The notes beneath the pieces are model-generated. The model was not told where the DNA came from, made no database searches, and was given only the letters and a program-made list of their open reading frames with translations. Positions 18,382 through 26,053 of a DNA stretch of 64,000 nt are shown piece after piece (positions within the stretch are counted from its first letter, which is position 1; each line of letters opens with the position of its first letter). The position numbers and the translations under genes are program-made. The stretch comes from Thioalkalivibrio sp. ALJ7 (GTDB lineage Bacteria > Pseudomonadota > Gammaproteobacteria > Ectothiorhodospirales > Ectothiorhodospiraceae): contig NZ_AQXQ01000012.1 in NCBI RefSeq assembly GCF_000376865.1, positions 434,001-498,000 on the forward strand, read 5' to 3'.

Positions 18382-19299
18382 TCAGAACAGTTTCTCTTCC
18401 ATCTCCAGATAGACGGCATTGGCGTTGCTGCGATTGGTCTCCTCGAACGCCGGAAGGTCTTCGTAGTCGGACCAGTCCATGGCCGCGTATACCTCGTCAA
18501 AGGAGTCCATGTTTTCCACCGCCGTGGCCATGTGCTCACGCAGGTACACGATGTAGTCGTGGGTAAACTTCACCGCCCGCGCCGCCTGGTCGGTACCATC
18601 ACCGTGTCCGGGGACCAAAAACTTCAGGTCCATCTCCATTAGTTCCTCAAGGCGATTGACCCAGTTCTCCGAGTCCAGCGCATCGTCCCCCATGAAGGGG
18701 ATGCGGCCATCGAACACGATATCGCCGGCAAAGACCACGCCGGTCTCTTCCACCACCATCATGATGTCGTCCGGGGAATGTGCGGGGCCGGCATGGACGC
18801 AACGAAAGGTCTTGCCACCCAAGCGGATGGTGTATTCATCGTCGAAGAACTCGTCCGGGGGGATGATCTGAGTATCCTCGTCGACCCACGGGGCAAGCAC
18901 ACCTCGGCGCTGTTCCAGTCGCGAAACCGCGCCACGGCTATCCAGGTAATCCCGCGCGCGCGACTGGCCAATGATCTTGGCGTCGGTATGGTCGGCAAAG
19001 GCCTGCAGGCCATAGATGTGATCCGCGTGATAGTGCCCCGCGATCACGTACTTGATCGGCTGGTCGGTCACTTCGCGAATGCGACGGATCATCTCAAAAC
19101 CAAGCGGCGGCGTCCCCAGAGCGTCGTACACCACCACGCCCTCATCGGTCACCACGAAGCCGGCATTCGAGGTATGGCCCTCGTTGTCCGGGTCGGGGAC
19201 ACCGGACTTCCCGATCATGTACCAGGTGTCCGCGCCCTCCACTTCATGGGCCGTCGTGTCTACGGATACAGGCTCGTAGGGGTTATCGGGTACCGACAT
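18382..19299 (-). CDS. MBL-fold metallo-hydrolase
   Basis: A 305-residue metallo-beta-lactamase-fold enzyme. Metal ligands are visible: HYHADH (about residue 90), the later His in AGPAHSPDD, Asp in FAGDIVFDG, and His in VPGHGDGTD. It lacks a signal peptide. The pattern resembles SoxH-like or quinoprotein-associated zinc hydrolases, but the substrate is unknown. The start is chosen at MSVPDNPYEP with GAGGAG about 9-10 bases upstream. The frame continues open for 154 further codons, but that extension is arginine-rich, unlike any protein I know and treated as non-coding. Confidence 0.85.
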   Translation of the reverse strand: MSVPDNPYEPVSVDTTAHEVEGADTWYMIGKSGVPDPDNEGHTSNAGFVVTDEGVVVYDALGTPPLGFEMIRRIREVTDQPIKYVIAGHYHADHIYGLQAFADHTDAKIIGQSRARDYLDSRGAVSRLEQRRGVLAPWVDEDTQIIPPDEFFDDEYTIRLGGKTFRCVHAGPAHSPDDIMMVVEETGVVFAGDIVFDGRIPFMGDDALDSENWVNRLEELMEMDLKFLVPGHGDGTDQAARAVKFTHDYIVYLREHMATAVENMDSFDEVYAAMDWSDYEDLPAFEETNRSNANAVYLEMEEKLF

Positions 19300-19634
19300 G
19301 GTGCTCTTCTCCTCATTCCATTTTGGTGTCCATTCGGCCCGGTCAATCCAGGCTCTGCGGACTTTGACGGGAAAAAGCCTGGAGAATTCCCTGCATTTCC
19401 CGATTACTGCCAGGGGATTGTAGTGGAGCGAGGGAGAAGTTGAGGGGGTTGCAGGTTTGGTGCGTGACCCGACGATCAGGGCATGGGCCTGAGCCAGGTC
19501 CGAGGCCGGATGCGAGGAGCGATTGAGGATACGGGCCCCTGCACGAGAAACATCCGCAAACGCCCTGGACGCCGCGTCCTCGATCGCTACAAGGCCCAGC
19601 CATGACGACACGCCCCTTCGAGGGACGAGTTGCC
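19300..19634. other. 335-base stretch without a recognisable gene
   Basis: Lies upstream of the MBL-fold gene, up to the tRNA-derived repeat. Apart from the ribosome-binding site of that gene I see no confident promoter, RNA or conserved ORF. Minus-strand translation is open but compositionally random and arginine-rich. Confidence 0.5.
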
Positions 19635-19764
19635 ATGGCTGGGGGACCAGGATGATTCGGCGGCTGCGCCGCCTCACCCTTCGGGCTGCACACGCTTCGC
19701 GCGTGCAGTGCTCCGCTGCGCTACGCCGAACCTTCCAGGTTCGAACCCTAGACTCGCTCAAATA
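19635..19764. repeat. Structured element with a duplicate of the tRNA-Gln 3' end
   Basis: Bases 19635-19653 repeat exactly the 19 bases at 19805-19823, that is the CCA end, acceptor strand and T-stem of the tRNA-Gln gene plus one flanking base, 170 bases apart. Between lie nested hairpins (GGCGGC/GCCGCC; a TGCAC-type stem with a TTC loop) closed by TTCGGCG/CGCCGAA, and a T-arm-like CCAGGTTCGAACCCT in the opposite orientation (about 19733-19750). The layout recalls the tRNA-end repeats downstream of E. coli tyrT (rtT). Function is unknown. Confidence 0.65.
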
Positions 19765-19805
19765 TCCATAGAAAAGGGCCCCACGAGGGGGCCCTTTTCT
19801 ATGGA
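19765..19805 (-). terminator. Perfect 18-pair terminator directly after tRNA-Gln
   Basis: Bases 19765-19782 and 19788-19805 are perfectly complementary (18 pairs, loop ACGAG, core AAAAGGGCCCC). The stem abuts the tRNA CCA end with no gap. With A and T tracts in its arms it can stop transcription on both strands. Confidence 0.92.
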
Positions 19806-19879
19806 TGGCTGGGGGACCAGGATTCGAACCTGGGTTGGCGGAGTCAGAGTCCGCAGTCCTACCGCTAGACGATCCCCCA
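19806..19879 (-). tRNA. tRNA-Gln (anticodon CTG)
   Basis: Read on the minus strand, the acceptor TGGGGGA pairs with TCCCCCA, followed by discriminator G and an encoded CCA. The anticodon stem GCGGA/TCCGC holds the loop CTCTGAC with anticodon CTG, which reads CAG. The T-loop is GGTTCGAATCC. Length is 74 with CCA. It lies 43 bases downstream of rpsI in the same direction with no obvious promoter between, so it may be co-transcribed with rplM-rpsI. Confidence 0.96.
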
Positions 19880-19922
19880 GTAAACCGGGTCGCGTGCTTC
19901 CCGTTACCACTCGACGCGGATA

Positions 19923-20315
19923 TTAGCGCTTCGAGTACTGGGTCGCACGACGGGCCTTGCGCAGGCCGATCTTCTTCCGCTCTACCTCACGGGCATCGCG
20001 GGTGAGATGACCACCGCGACGCAGCGGCGAGCGCAGTTCTTCGTTGTACTGCACCAGGGCGCGGGCAATGCCAAGGCGGATCGCGCCGGCCTGGCCGTTA
20101 CCACCACCGCCCTCGACGGTCGCGATCACGTCAAAGTTGCCGGTCGACTCGGTCGCCTCCAGCGGCTGACGCACGACCATGCGAGAAGTCTGGCGACCGA
20201 AGAAGTCGTCCAGCGGCTTCTCGTTGACCGTGATATTGCCCGTGCCGGGGCGCAGGAAGACGCGCGCCGAGGCGGTCTTGCGGCGACCGGTGCCGTAATA
20301 TTGATTGCTAGCCAT
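19923..20315 (-). CDS. rpsI: 30S ribosomal protein S9
   Basis: A 130-residue small-subunit protein, the normal bacterial length. It has the [14 protein letters not shown] start, [19 protein letters not shown], and the basic tail ending in QYSKR, which reaches the P-site tRNA anticodon. Start MASNQYYG is preceded by AAGGGA about 11 bases away. It follows rplM by 31 bases, the standard L13-S9 operon. Confidence 0.97.
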   Translation of the reverse strand: MASNQYYGTGRRKTASARVFLRPGTGNITVNEKPLDDFFGRQTSRMVVRQPLEATESTGNFDVIATVEGGGGNGQAGAIRLGIARALVQYNEELRSPLRRGGHLTRDAREVERKKIGLRKARRATQYSKR

Positions 20316-20346
20316 TCGGATCGATTCCCTTGCTGGTTCTGGCGGC

Positions 20347-20775
20347 TCAGATTTCGAGCGGCTGCGGCTGCTGGGCCGTGTGCCGGTGTTCGGTGCCGGC
20401 ATAGACCTTGAGCTTCTTGAACATGGCCCGGCCAAGCGGGTTGCGCGGCAGCATGCCCTTCACGGCAAGCTCCAGCACCTTCTCCGGATGACGCTCGATC
20501 ATCTGGGTGAAGTTGGCTTCCTTGATGCCACCCGGGTAACCGGAGTGGTGGAAGTACTTCTTGTCCATGGCCTTGTTGCCGGAGACGCGGATCTTCTCCG
20601 CGTTGATCACGACGATGTAGTCGCCGGTATCGACATGCGGCGTGTACACGGGCTTGTGCTTCCCGCGCAGGCGGCTTGCGATCTCCGTGGCGAGTCGACC
20701 GAGGGTCTTGCCGTCGGCGTCGACGAGAAACCAGTCGCGTTCGACTTCGGCCGGCTTGGCGCTGATGGTACTCAT
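20347..20775 (-). CDS. rplM: 50S ribosomal protein L13
   Basis: A 142-residue large-subunit protein of standard length, an early assembly protein. Motifs are [34 protein letters not shown] and [10 protein letters not shown]. Start [12 protein letters not shown]. The frame is open upstream for 53 codons without family similarity, and a promoter lies inside that stretch. It forms an operon with rpsI. Confidence 0.97.
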   Translation of the reverse strand: MSTISAKPAEVERDWFLVDADGKTLGRLATEIASRLRGKHKPVYTPHVDTGDYIVVINAEKIRVSGNKAMDKKYFHHSGYPGGIKEANFTQMIERHPEKVLELAVKGMLPRNPLGRAMFKKLKVYAGTEHRHTAQQPQPLEI

Positions 20776-20818
20776 GATGTTCGATGCTCCGAGGTCGGGG
20801 CGATTCAGAAAGCGCGCA

Positions 20819-20847
20819 AGAATAACGCTTCCCTGCGCCCGATTCAA
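20819..20847 (-). promoter_or_regulatory. Sigma-70-type promoter of rplM-rpsI
   Basis: On the minus strand TTGAAT (20842-20847) is followed by 17 bases and TATTCT (20819-20824), about 44 bases before the rplM start. Spacing is ideal and each box matches consensus at four positions. Inferred from sequence. Confidence 0.65.
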
Positions 20848-21029
20848 GCTAGGCGGACGTAGATTTAATCGTGCGTCCGCGCTCAGGTCGCTTTTGCGTA
20901 CAGGTAGAGCCACAACGCCGTGGGCGCGACTCAATCAGTGCCCCCTAGATAGACAACTGGGCCCCGCCTGGGCGGACCCATCAGGTCTGGGTATGGGGGT
21001 CTGGATATGGCGCTACGGCGCAAAAGAAA

Positions 21030-21055
21030 GGGGCCGACCCCGAAAGGCCGGCCCC
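21030..21055 (-). terminator. Terminator of the DUF4168 gene
   Basis: GGGGCCG (21030-21036) pairs with CGGCCCC (21049-21055); on the minus strand it is followed by CTTTCTTTTG. A second hairpin, CCCGGGC/GCCCGGG (21063-21069 with 21074-21080), lies just before it. The rest of the 323-base gap up to rplM holds only the rplM promoter. Confidence 0.75.
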
Positions 21056-21098
21056 AGCAAACCCCGGGCTCGTGCCCGGGTGCGCTTGGCACCAACGG

Positions 21099-21599
21099 TT
21101 ACAGCTGGGCTTCGGCGCGTTCCTGCACTTCCTGCATCAGCTCAGGGTCGTTCTGCAGAGCCATGGCGACTTCGTTGTATTCCTCGACGCTCATGCCCGC
21201 ATCTTCGACGGCGCTAACCATTTCATCCTGCGCTTCCTGCTGCATGGACTGGGCCTCGGTTTCATCCTCGGCACCCTGCAGACGGTCGGCGAAGTCCTCG
21301 CGCACTTCCTGAACCGCGACGAACGCGGAGACGAAGGTGTCGATATCTTCTTCGCTCAGGTCAACCTCGGGGGCTTCCTGCATCGGGGCGCCGCCCTGGG
21401 CCGCGCCACCTTCAGCACCGCCCTGCGGCGGCTGACCACCTTGGGCACCGCCTTCCTGGGCCGGCGGCTGTCCGCCCTGGGCACCGCCCATGTCACCGCC
21501 AGCACCACCTTCGGCGCCACCGGTCTGGGCCGAAGCGGCACCACCAACGGCAAACAGGGAGGTCAGGGCCATCGCGAGCATCGTCTTGCGCATATTCAT
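21099..21599 (-). CDS. Secreted Gly/Gln-rich DUF4168 protein
   Basis: A 166-residue protein with a signal peptide (MNMRKTMLAMALTSLFAVGGAASA). A low-complexity segment (about residues 28-75) follows, made of GGAQGGQPP-like repeats. An acidic, helical DUF4168 domain (VDLSEEDIDTFVSAF onward) fills the rest. Function of the family is unknown. The start is one of three clustered ATGs; AAGGAG lies 7 bases before the second (21599) and 4 before the first (21602), so I prefer the second. It is monocistronic, with an AT-rich upstream region and its own terminator. Confidence 0.8.
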   Translation of the reverse strand: MNMRKTMLAMALTSLFAVGGAASAQTGGAEGGAGGDMGGAQGGQPPAQEGGAQGGQPPQGGAEGGAAQGGAPMQEAPEVDLSEEDIDTFVSAFVAVQEVREDFADRLQGAEDETEAQSMQQEAQDEMVSAVEDAGMSVEEYNEVAMALQNDPELMQEVQERAEAQL

Positions 21600-21760
21600 C
21601 ATTTTGCTCCTTCTTCCTTTCATGATCGTTCGGATCTCGGGGCCATACGGGCGTTTACGCCTGTGACCCGATTTCGTTGCAACCGTGTGAGGAGGGTGGT
21701 CAGGCCTTGAGGCCTTGATCCCTCGATTGCTACTGGAAGGAGTTAGCAGATGCCGTGCCA

Positions 21761-21810
21761 AAACCGAACAAAATACGAATCTATAATAATATCAGTATCT
21801 TAATGTTTTT
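21761..21810. other. AT-rich island upstream of the DUF4168 gene
   Basis: I count 11 G/C in these 50 bases, in a window that is otherwise strongly GC-rich. It includes TATAATAATAT runs. It lies between the DUF4168 gene and the terminator of the response-regulator gene. It could be a promoter/UP region or a nucleoid-protein site; no clean paired -35/-10 was found. Confidence 0.55.
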
Positions 21811-21842
21811 CTTCTACCCAGGATCGGGCGATGCAAAGCACA

Positions 21843-21881
21843 AAAAGCGGGTCACAATGACACATGAGTCAGGCCGACCCG
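21843..21881 (-). terminator. Terminator of the sensor-regulator operon
   Basis: On the minus strand CGGGTC (21876-21881) pairs with GACCCG (21848-21853), followed by CTTTTTG, 10 bases past the response-regulator stop. The loop is long (22 bases), so confidence is moderate. Confidence 0.55.
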
Positions 21882-21891
21882 TGTCAGGATG

Positions 21892-23325
21892 TCACGTCGG
21901 GTCGGACTCCCCGAGCTTTCGGTACAGCGTCTTGCGCCCGATCCCAAGGATCCGGGCTGCCCGTTGCTTGTTGCCATCCACGTGCTCCAGGACGCGGCGG
22001 ATATAGTCACGCTCACGTTCCTCCAGGGTCGGCCACTGGGGATCGTCTTCAACACCTGGCACGGGCATGGAGTCGGGGCGCCCGTCGGGAGCGTCATCGG
22101 GGACGCCGTGGGCAGCCCCCTGCAGGACGCGCTCGGGCAGATCGCGGGTTTCGATCACTTCACCCGCGGCCAGCGTGGCCGCGCGCTCCATCAAGCTCGC
22201 CAGTTCACGGACGTTACCCGGGAAGGAATATCGCACCAGGGCACGCAGGGCTTCCGGACTCAGGCGACGCTCGGGGAGCCCGCGTGTCAGCGCCTGCTCG
22301 CGCAGGAACTGCAAGGCCAGGCGCTCGATATCGTCGCCGCGCGCACGCAGGGGCGGAATCTCGATACGGAAGGTTTCGAGGCGATAGTAGAGATCCTCGC
22401 GAAAACGGCCATCGGCGATGTGAGCCTGCAGATCCTGGTGGGTGGCCGCGACGATGCGCACATCCGTCGCGATCTCCTCGTTGGCCCCCACCGGGCGCAC
22501 GCGACCATCCTGCAGCAGGCGCAGCAGCTTGCTCTGCATCGCCACCGGCATCTCGGCGATCTCGTCCAGAAACAGCGTGCCGCCATCCGCCTCGGTGAAC
22601 AGTCCTCGGCGAGCCCCCTTGGCGCCACTGAAGGCACCCGCCACATGACCGAGCAACTCGGATTCGAGCAACGCCTCGGGGATACCCGCGCAGTTGATCG
22701 CGACGAACGGGCCAGCAGCCCGCTCGCTCTCGGCATGCAGGGCCCGAGCGACCAGTTCCTTGCCGGTACCGGACTCGCCAGTGATCAGGACGCTACCGTC
22801 CGCCACCGCGATGCGCCGGATCAGGTCAAACAGATGCAGCATCGCAGGGCTGCGTCCCTGCATGCCATGGAAGCCATCGGCCTGCGCAAGGATCTCGCGG
22901 TACTGGCGCACCTCGTCCTTCAGCCGGCGCGCCTCGGTGACCCGATCGGCCGCCAGACGCAGGTGGTCCAGGTCCACCGGCTTGGTCAGGAAGTCATCGG
23001 CGCCGGCTTTGAGTGCGGCGACGGCCTGATCGATGGTTCCGAACCCGGTCAACATGATGAATCCAGGCGCCGGGGCCCGGGCTCGCGTCACTTCCAGCAC
23101 ATGGAAACCATCGGCACCCGGCAGCCGCAGGTCGCTGACCACCAGACTGAAGGCGTGTTGTGCCAGGACCTGCTCGGCATCCTCGGCACTCTCCACCGTC
23201 GTGACGGCATATCCGGCATCGGTCAGTTCTTCCTGTAGTAGTTGGCGATGACCGCGATCATCCTCGACGACCAGGACCGCCTCCTGCACCGGCGACGAGG
23301 TTTGTGCTTGCGCTTGCGTATTCAT
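21892..23325 (-). CDS. NtrC/AtoC-class sigma-54 response regulator with GAFSGA loop
   Basis: A 477-residue regulator. The receiver has Asp22/Asp23 and phospho-acceptor Asp65 (VVSDLRLPGADG); the AAA+ domain has Walker A GESGTGKE and Walker B GGTLFLDEIAEMP; the Fis-type helix-turn-helix at the end is NKQRAARILGIGRKTLYRKL. The sigma-54 contact loop reads GAFSGA rather than GAFTGA, a conservative Thr-to-Ser change. It overlaps the kinase gene by 4 bases, so the two form a pair. Targets are unknown. Confidence 0.9.
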   Translation of the reverse strand: MNTQAQAQTSSPVQEAVLVVEDDRGHRQLLQEELTDAGYAVTTVESAEDAEQVLAQHAFSLVVSDLRLPGADGFHVLEVTRARAPAPGFIMLTGFGTIDQAVAALKAGADDFLTKPVDLDHLRLAADRVTEARRLKDEVRQYREILAQADGFHGMQGRSPAMLHLFDLIRRIAVADGSVLITGESGTGKELVARALHAESERAAGPFVAINCAGIPEALLESELLGHVAGAFSGAKGARRGLFTEADGGTLFLDEIAEMPVAMQSKLLRLLQDGRVRPVGANEEIATDVRIVAATHQDLQAHIADGRFREDLYYRLETFRIEIPPLRARGDDIERLALQFLREQALTRGLPERRLSPEALRALVRYSFPGNVRELASLMERAATLAAGEVIETRDLPERVLQGAAHGVPDDAPDGRPDSMPVPGVEDDPQWPTLEERERDYIRRVLEHVDGNKQRAARILGIGRKTLYRKLGESDPT

Positions 23326-24809
23326 CCGGCGATGCCTCCGCCGTTCGCTGGGGGCGATCCGGAACCCCTTGGCAAATGCACGACGAACCGAGTCTCGCCG
23401 GCCTTGCTCCGGTCAAGGTCGACCCGCCCCCCATGATCTTCCAGCGCCACCTGCACCACGGCCAGACCGAGCCCCGTTCCCTGTCCGGTCGGCTTGGTCG
23501 TAAAGAAGGGCTCGAACAGCCGCTCGGCCTGCTCATCCTCGATCCCGCCTCCGGCGACAGGACCATCATCGGCGACCACCAGCTCAACCCCTTCCGGCAC
23601 CGCGCGCCAGGCCACCCGGACCTGGCTTGCAGCCGCCTGGGCGGCATTCTCCAGCAGATTCTCCAACGCCTGCCCCAGTCGCAGCGGATCCGCCGCGACC
23701 GATAACGCATCACCTTCCACCTGGAACTCGATCGCGCCCGATGGATGTTGCGCGCGGACGCGGTCGACCAGATCGTTCATGAACGGCCCCAGCGCTATTG
23801 AACGCTCCTGCAACGGATTGCGCCGGGCAAAATCCAGCAATTGCCGCACAATGGCCTCCACCCGCTCCAACTCGGACTTCAGGGCCTGCATCTCTTTGCG
23901 TGCCGGATCCTCCTCGGGCAGATGACGAATCGCGCGCTGCACGCGCCCCGCGATAATCCCCAGTGGCGTACCCAGCTCGTGGGCCACGCCCGCCGCCAGC
24001 TGTCCGATGGCCGCCAGCTTTTCCGAGTGCCGCAGCTTCTCTTCCAGCCGCACCTGCTCGCGACGCTGCGCCTCCAGCTCGGCTTCCGAGGCCTCACGCC
24101 GTTCCATCATGCGATTCATCGACACCGCCAGGCCGCGCAACTCGGCCGGCCCATCTTCCGGAGCGCGCAGCCCGCGCTGCCCGTCGCCGATGGCGCGCAT
24201 CGCCCCCATCAGGCGCGACACGTGCCGCCCTACCGCCCGGTGATAACCCAACAGAACCACCAACAGGAACAACGCAGCAATGCCCATGAGCAGTAGCAGA
24301 CCCTGCCACTGAAGCTGGGTCACGTAGGCGCGAAAGGGCGTGACATCTCGCGTCACCTGCAACAGGCCGACGATCCGTCCTGCCGAGTCGGACAGCGGCA
24401 GAAAGAAAGAGAAGATCTCACGCCCTCGGTGCTCCCCGAAGGCCCCGAGACTACCGGTCTCGCTGATCACCCGCGCCTCCCCGCGGCGCTGCAGAGTCGG
24501 ACTCGGCGGCCCACTGGCCGCCACCATGCGACCCTCGGCATCGTAGACATACACCCCGAAGACCTCTTCGATCTGAAACAGCGAATCCAGCGACTGCTGC
24601 ACCGCTGCCGCGTCCTCCTGCAGCATCGCGCTGGCAACGGGCAAACGGATCGAACGTGCCACCAGCTCGATGTCCTCCTGCATGCGGTTTTCCATCTGTG
24701 TCTGAAACTCATGCAGCCCCAATGCCACGACCGCCGCCATCAGCAACAACAGCGGCAGCAGCACGAACGACAACACCGCGGTACGCAGGCTGTTCAGGCG
24801 TCGAGTCAT
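23322..24809 (-). CDS. Membrane sensor histidine kinase (HAMP, HisKA, HATPase)
   Basis: A 495-residue kinase with membrane helices at about 12-32 and 168-190, enclosing a periplasmic sensor of about 135 residues. A HAMP linker, a coiled coil, HisKA with His277 in AAGVAHELGTPLG, and a HATPase with GTGLGLAVV follow. The HELGTPL box is typical of kinases that partner NtrC-like regulators, which fits the overlapping downstream gene. The signal is unknown; the sensor domain has no cysteine pair or heme motif. The ribosome-binding site is weak. Confidence 0.9.
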   Translation of the reverse strand: MTRRLNSLRTAVLSFVLLPLLLLMAAVVALGLHEFQTQMENRMQEDIELVARSIRLPVASAMLQEDAAAVQQSLDSLFQIEEVFGVYVYDAEGRMVAASGPPSPTLQRRGEARVISETGSLGAFGEHRGREIFSFFLPLSDSAGRIVGLLQVTRDVTPFRAYVTQLQWQGLLLLMGIAALFLLVVLLGYHRAVGRHVSRLMGAMRAIGDGQRGLRAPEDGPAELRGLAVSMNRMMERREASEAELEAQRREQVRLEEKLRHSEKLAAIGQLAAGVAHELGTPLGIIAGRVQRAIRHLPEEDPARKEMQALKSELERVEAIVRQLLDFARRNPLQERSIALGPFMNDLVDRVRAQHPSGAIEFQVEGDALSVAADPLRLGQALENLLENAAQAAASQVRVAWRAVPEGVELVVADDGPVAGGGIEDEQAERLFEPFFTTKPTGQGTGLGLAVVQVALEDHGGRVDLDRSKAGETRFVVHLPRGSGSPPANGGGIAG

Positions 24810-24888
24810 AGACAGGGGGAGTGATCCGCAGCGTGGTCAGGGAGTAGCCATGGTAGCCATGGGAGGCGGCGGGACGCGAATTACGGGC

Positions 24889-24917
24889 AAAAAAAAAAGC
24901 GCGGGTCGAGCCCGCGC
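24889..24917 (-). terminator. Strong terminator with ten-T tail, no upstream gene
   Basis: On the minus strand GCGCGGG (24911-24917) pairs with CCCGCGC (24899-24905) around CTCGA, then ten T's (24889-24898). It lies upstream of the kinase gene, and no minus-strand coding gene precedes it, which points to a non-coding transcript. Confidence 0.85.
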
Positions 24918-24984
24918 CAAGAAAACCACCAAAGGAGGATGGAGGAGTCCACTAACCACTGACAGGGGGGACAGCGATTAGCGT
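24889..24984 (-). ncRNA. Candidate small RNA with anti-Shine-Dalgarno motif
   Basis: Between the promoter-like TTGACA at 25014-25019 and the strong terminator at 24889-24917 there is room for a transcript of about 95 bases. It would carry ACTCCTCCATCCTCCTTTGG (24929-24948), complementary to Shine-Dalgarno sequences, in an otherwise weakly structured region before the hairpin and a ten-U tail suited to Hfq. No peptide of note is encoded. Start and existence are inferred; the terminator and motif are seen directly. Alternative: a 5' leader on the plus strand. Confidence 0.4.
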
Positions 24985-24990
24985 ATGCAA

Positions 24991-25019
24991 ATCTTCTAAT
25001 ATGGCGATGTTATTGTCAA
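24991..25019 (-). promoter_or_regulatory. Possible promoter of the candidate small RNA
   Basis: On the minus strand a perfect TTGACA (25014-25019) is followed at 17 bases by GAAGAT (24991-24996). The -10 box keeps only the second A, the fifth A and the final T. The region is AT-rich. Tentative. Confidence 0.4.
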
Positions 25020-25182
25020 CCGGCTTATGCGCAGGGGGTCGCACTTCACCGTTCCGTCATATCACGTACCCTTGAAGACCTGCATACCCTTTAAGACGCA
25101 CACCTTTCCGATCTATTCCCGGGTACTTGCCAATCAAACGAAAAATCCACGAAAACCCGATTTCCATCACGGATTGACCACC

Positions 25183-25866
25183 ATGCTTCGTCACTTGAGC
25201 CACCCCGTTACGCCCCTGGCACAGAACGCGACCTTGATCTGGTGTGATGCTACCGGGGCCGCGGCCTGGGTGGATCCAGGCGCGGACGCCGCGGATCTGG
25301 AACGGATCGCGCAAAAACAGGGCGTCCACCTGGAAAAGATCCTCCTGACCCACGGCCACCTGGACCACGTCGGTGCAACCGCCGAACTCGCCGCGCGCAC
25401 GGGCGTTCCAGTCATCGGTCCGCACCGAGACGATGCCTTCTGGCTGGATCAGCTCCCGGCGCAGGCCCAGGTCTTCGGCTTCCCCGAGATCCCGCCGCTG
25501 GTCCCAGACCAGTGGCTGGACGACGGAGACACCATTACGCTCGGGCAGACCACGCTGCAGGTCCTGCACTGCCCCGGCCACACACCCGGCCATGTGGTCT
25601 TTCACGATCCGGAGACCCACCTGGCCCTGGTGGGTGATGTCCTGTTCCACGGCGCGATCGGCCGTAGTGACTTTCCGCGCGGCAATGGCCGCGAGCTGAT
25701 CGGCGCCATCACCGGCAAGCTCTGGCCCTTGGGCGACGACACCCGCTTCGTACCCGGCCACGGTCCCGAGTCGACGTTCGGCGAGGAGCGGCGCAGCAAC
25801 CCGTTTGTTGCCGACCACGTGCTGGCGACTGGAAGCGGCGAAACGGGACGGGGTCGCTACTATTGA
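25183..25866 (+). CDS. Glyoxalase II-like MBL-fold hydrolase (YcbL type)
   Basis: A 227-residue metallo-beta-lactamase-fold protein. Metal ligands are THGHLDH (about residue 56), the later His in HCPGHTPGH, Asp in LVGDVLFHG, and His in VPGHGPES. GRSDFPRGN is typical of the YcbL/GloB-like group that cleaves S-acyl-glutathione thioesters; persulfide dioxygenase relatives have a different spacing, but they remain an alternative in a sulfur bacterium. Start MLRHLSHPVT fits the family; upstream frame is open but unlike it. No good ribosome-binding site is visible. Confidence 0.85.
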   Translation: MLRHLSHPVTPLAQNATLIWCDATGAAAWVDPGADAADLERIAQKQGVHLEKILLTHGHLDHVGATAELAARTGVPVIGPHRDDAFWLDQLPAQAQVFGFPEIPPLVPDQWLDDGDTITLGQTTLQVLHCPGHTPGHVVFHDPETHLALVGDVLFHGAIGRSDFPRGNGRELIGAITGKLWPLGDDTRFVPGHGPESTFGEERRSNPFVADHVLATGSGETGRGRYY

Positions 25867-26053
25867 CGCTACGAAGGACCGCTGTACTGAAAACGCTCTG
25901 GGAGAGAACAACACCGACGATGAGCCGGCGTTGCTTCGCCTGCGAGCAAGCTGCTACAGGGGTTGGGTTCTCCGCGCGGGTTGATTCGATATCCCCCTGC
26001 CGCCCGGCCCCGGCAAGCGCCGGTCCAGGCGGGTCAGAGATAAAACCGCGCGT

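Noticed and set aside
19300-19761. N-terminal extension of the MBL-fold hydrolase by 154 codons
   Set aside because: It runs through the terminator-side and tRNA-derived repeat, is arginine-rich, and a good ribosome-binding site precedes MSVPDNPYEP.
24931-24963. A seven-codon plus-strand peptide after AAAGGAGG
   Set aside because: The ribosome-binding site touches the ATG and the peptide is too short to support; the same bases are better explained as the complement of a C-rich minus-strand motif.
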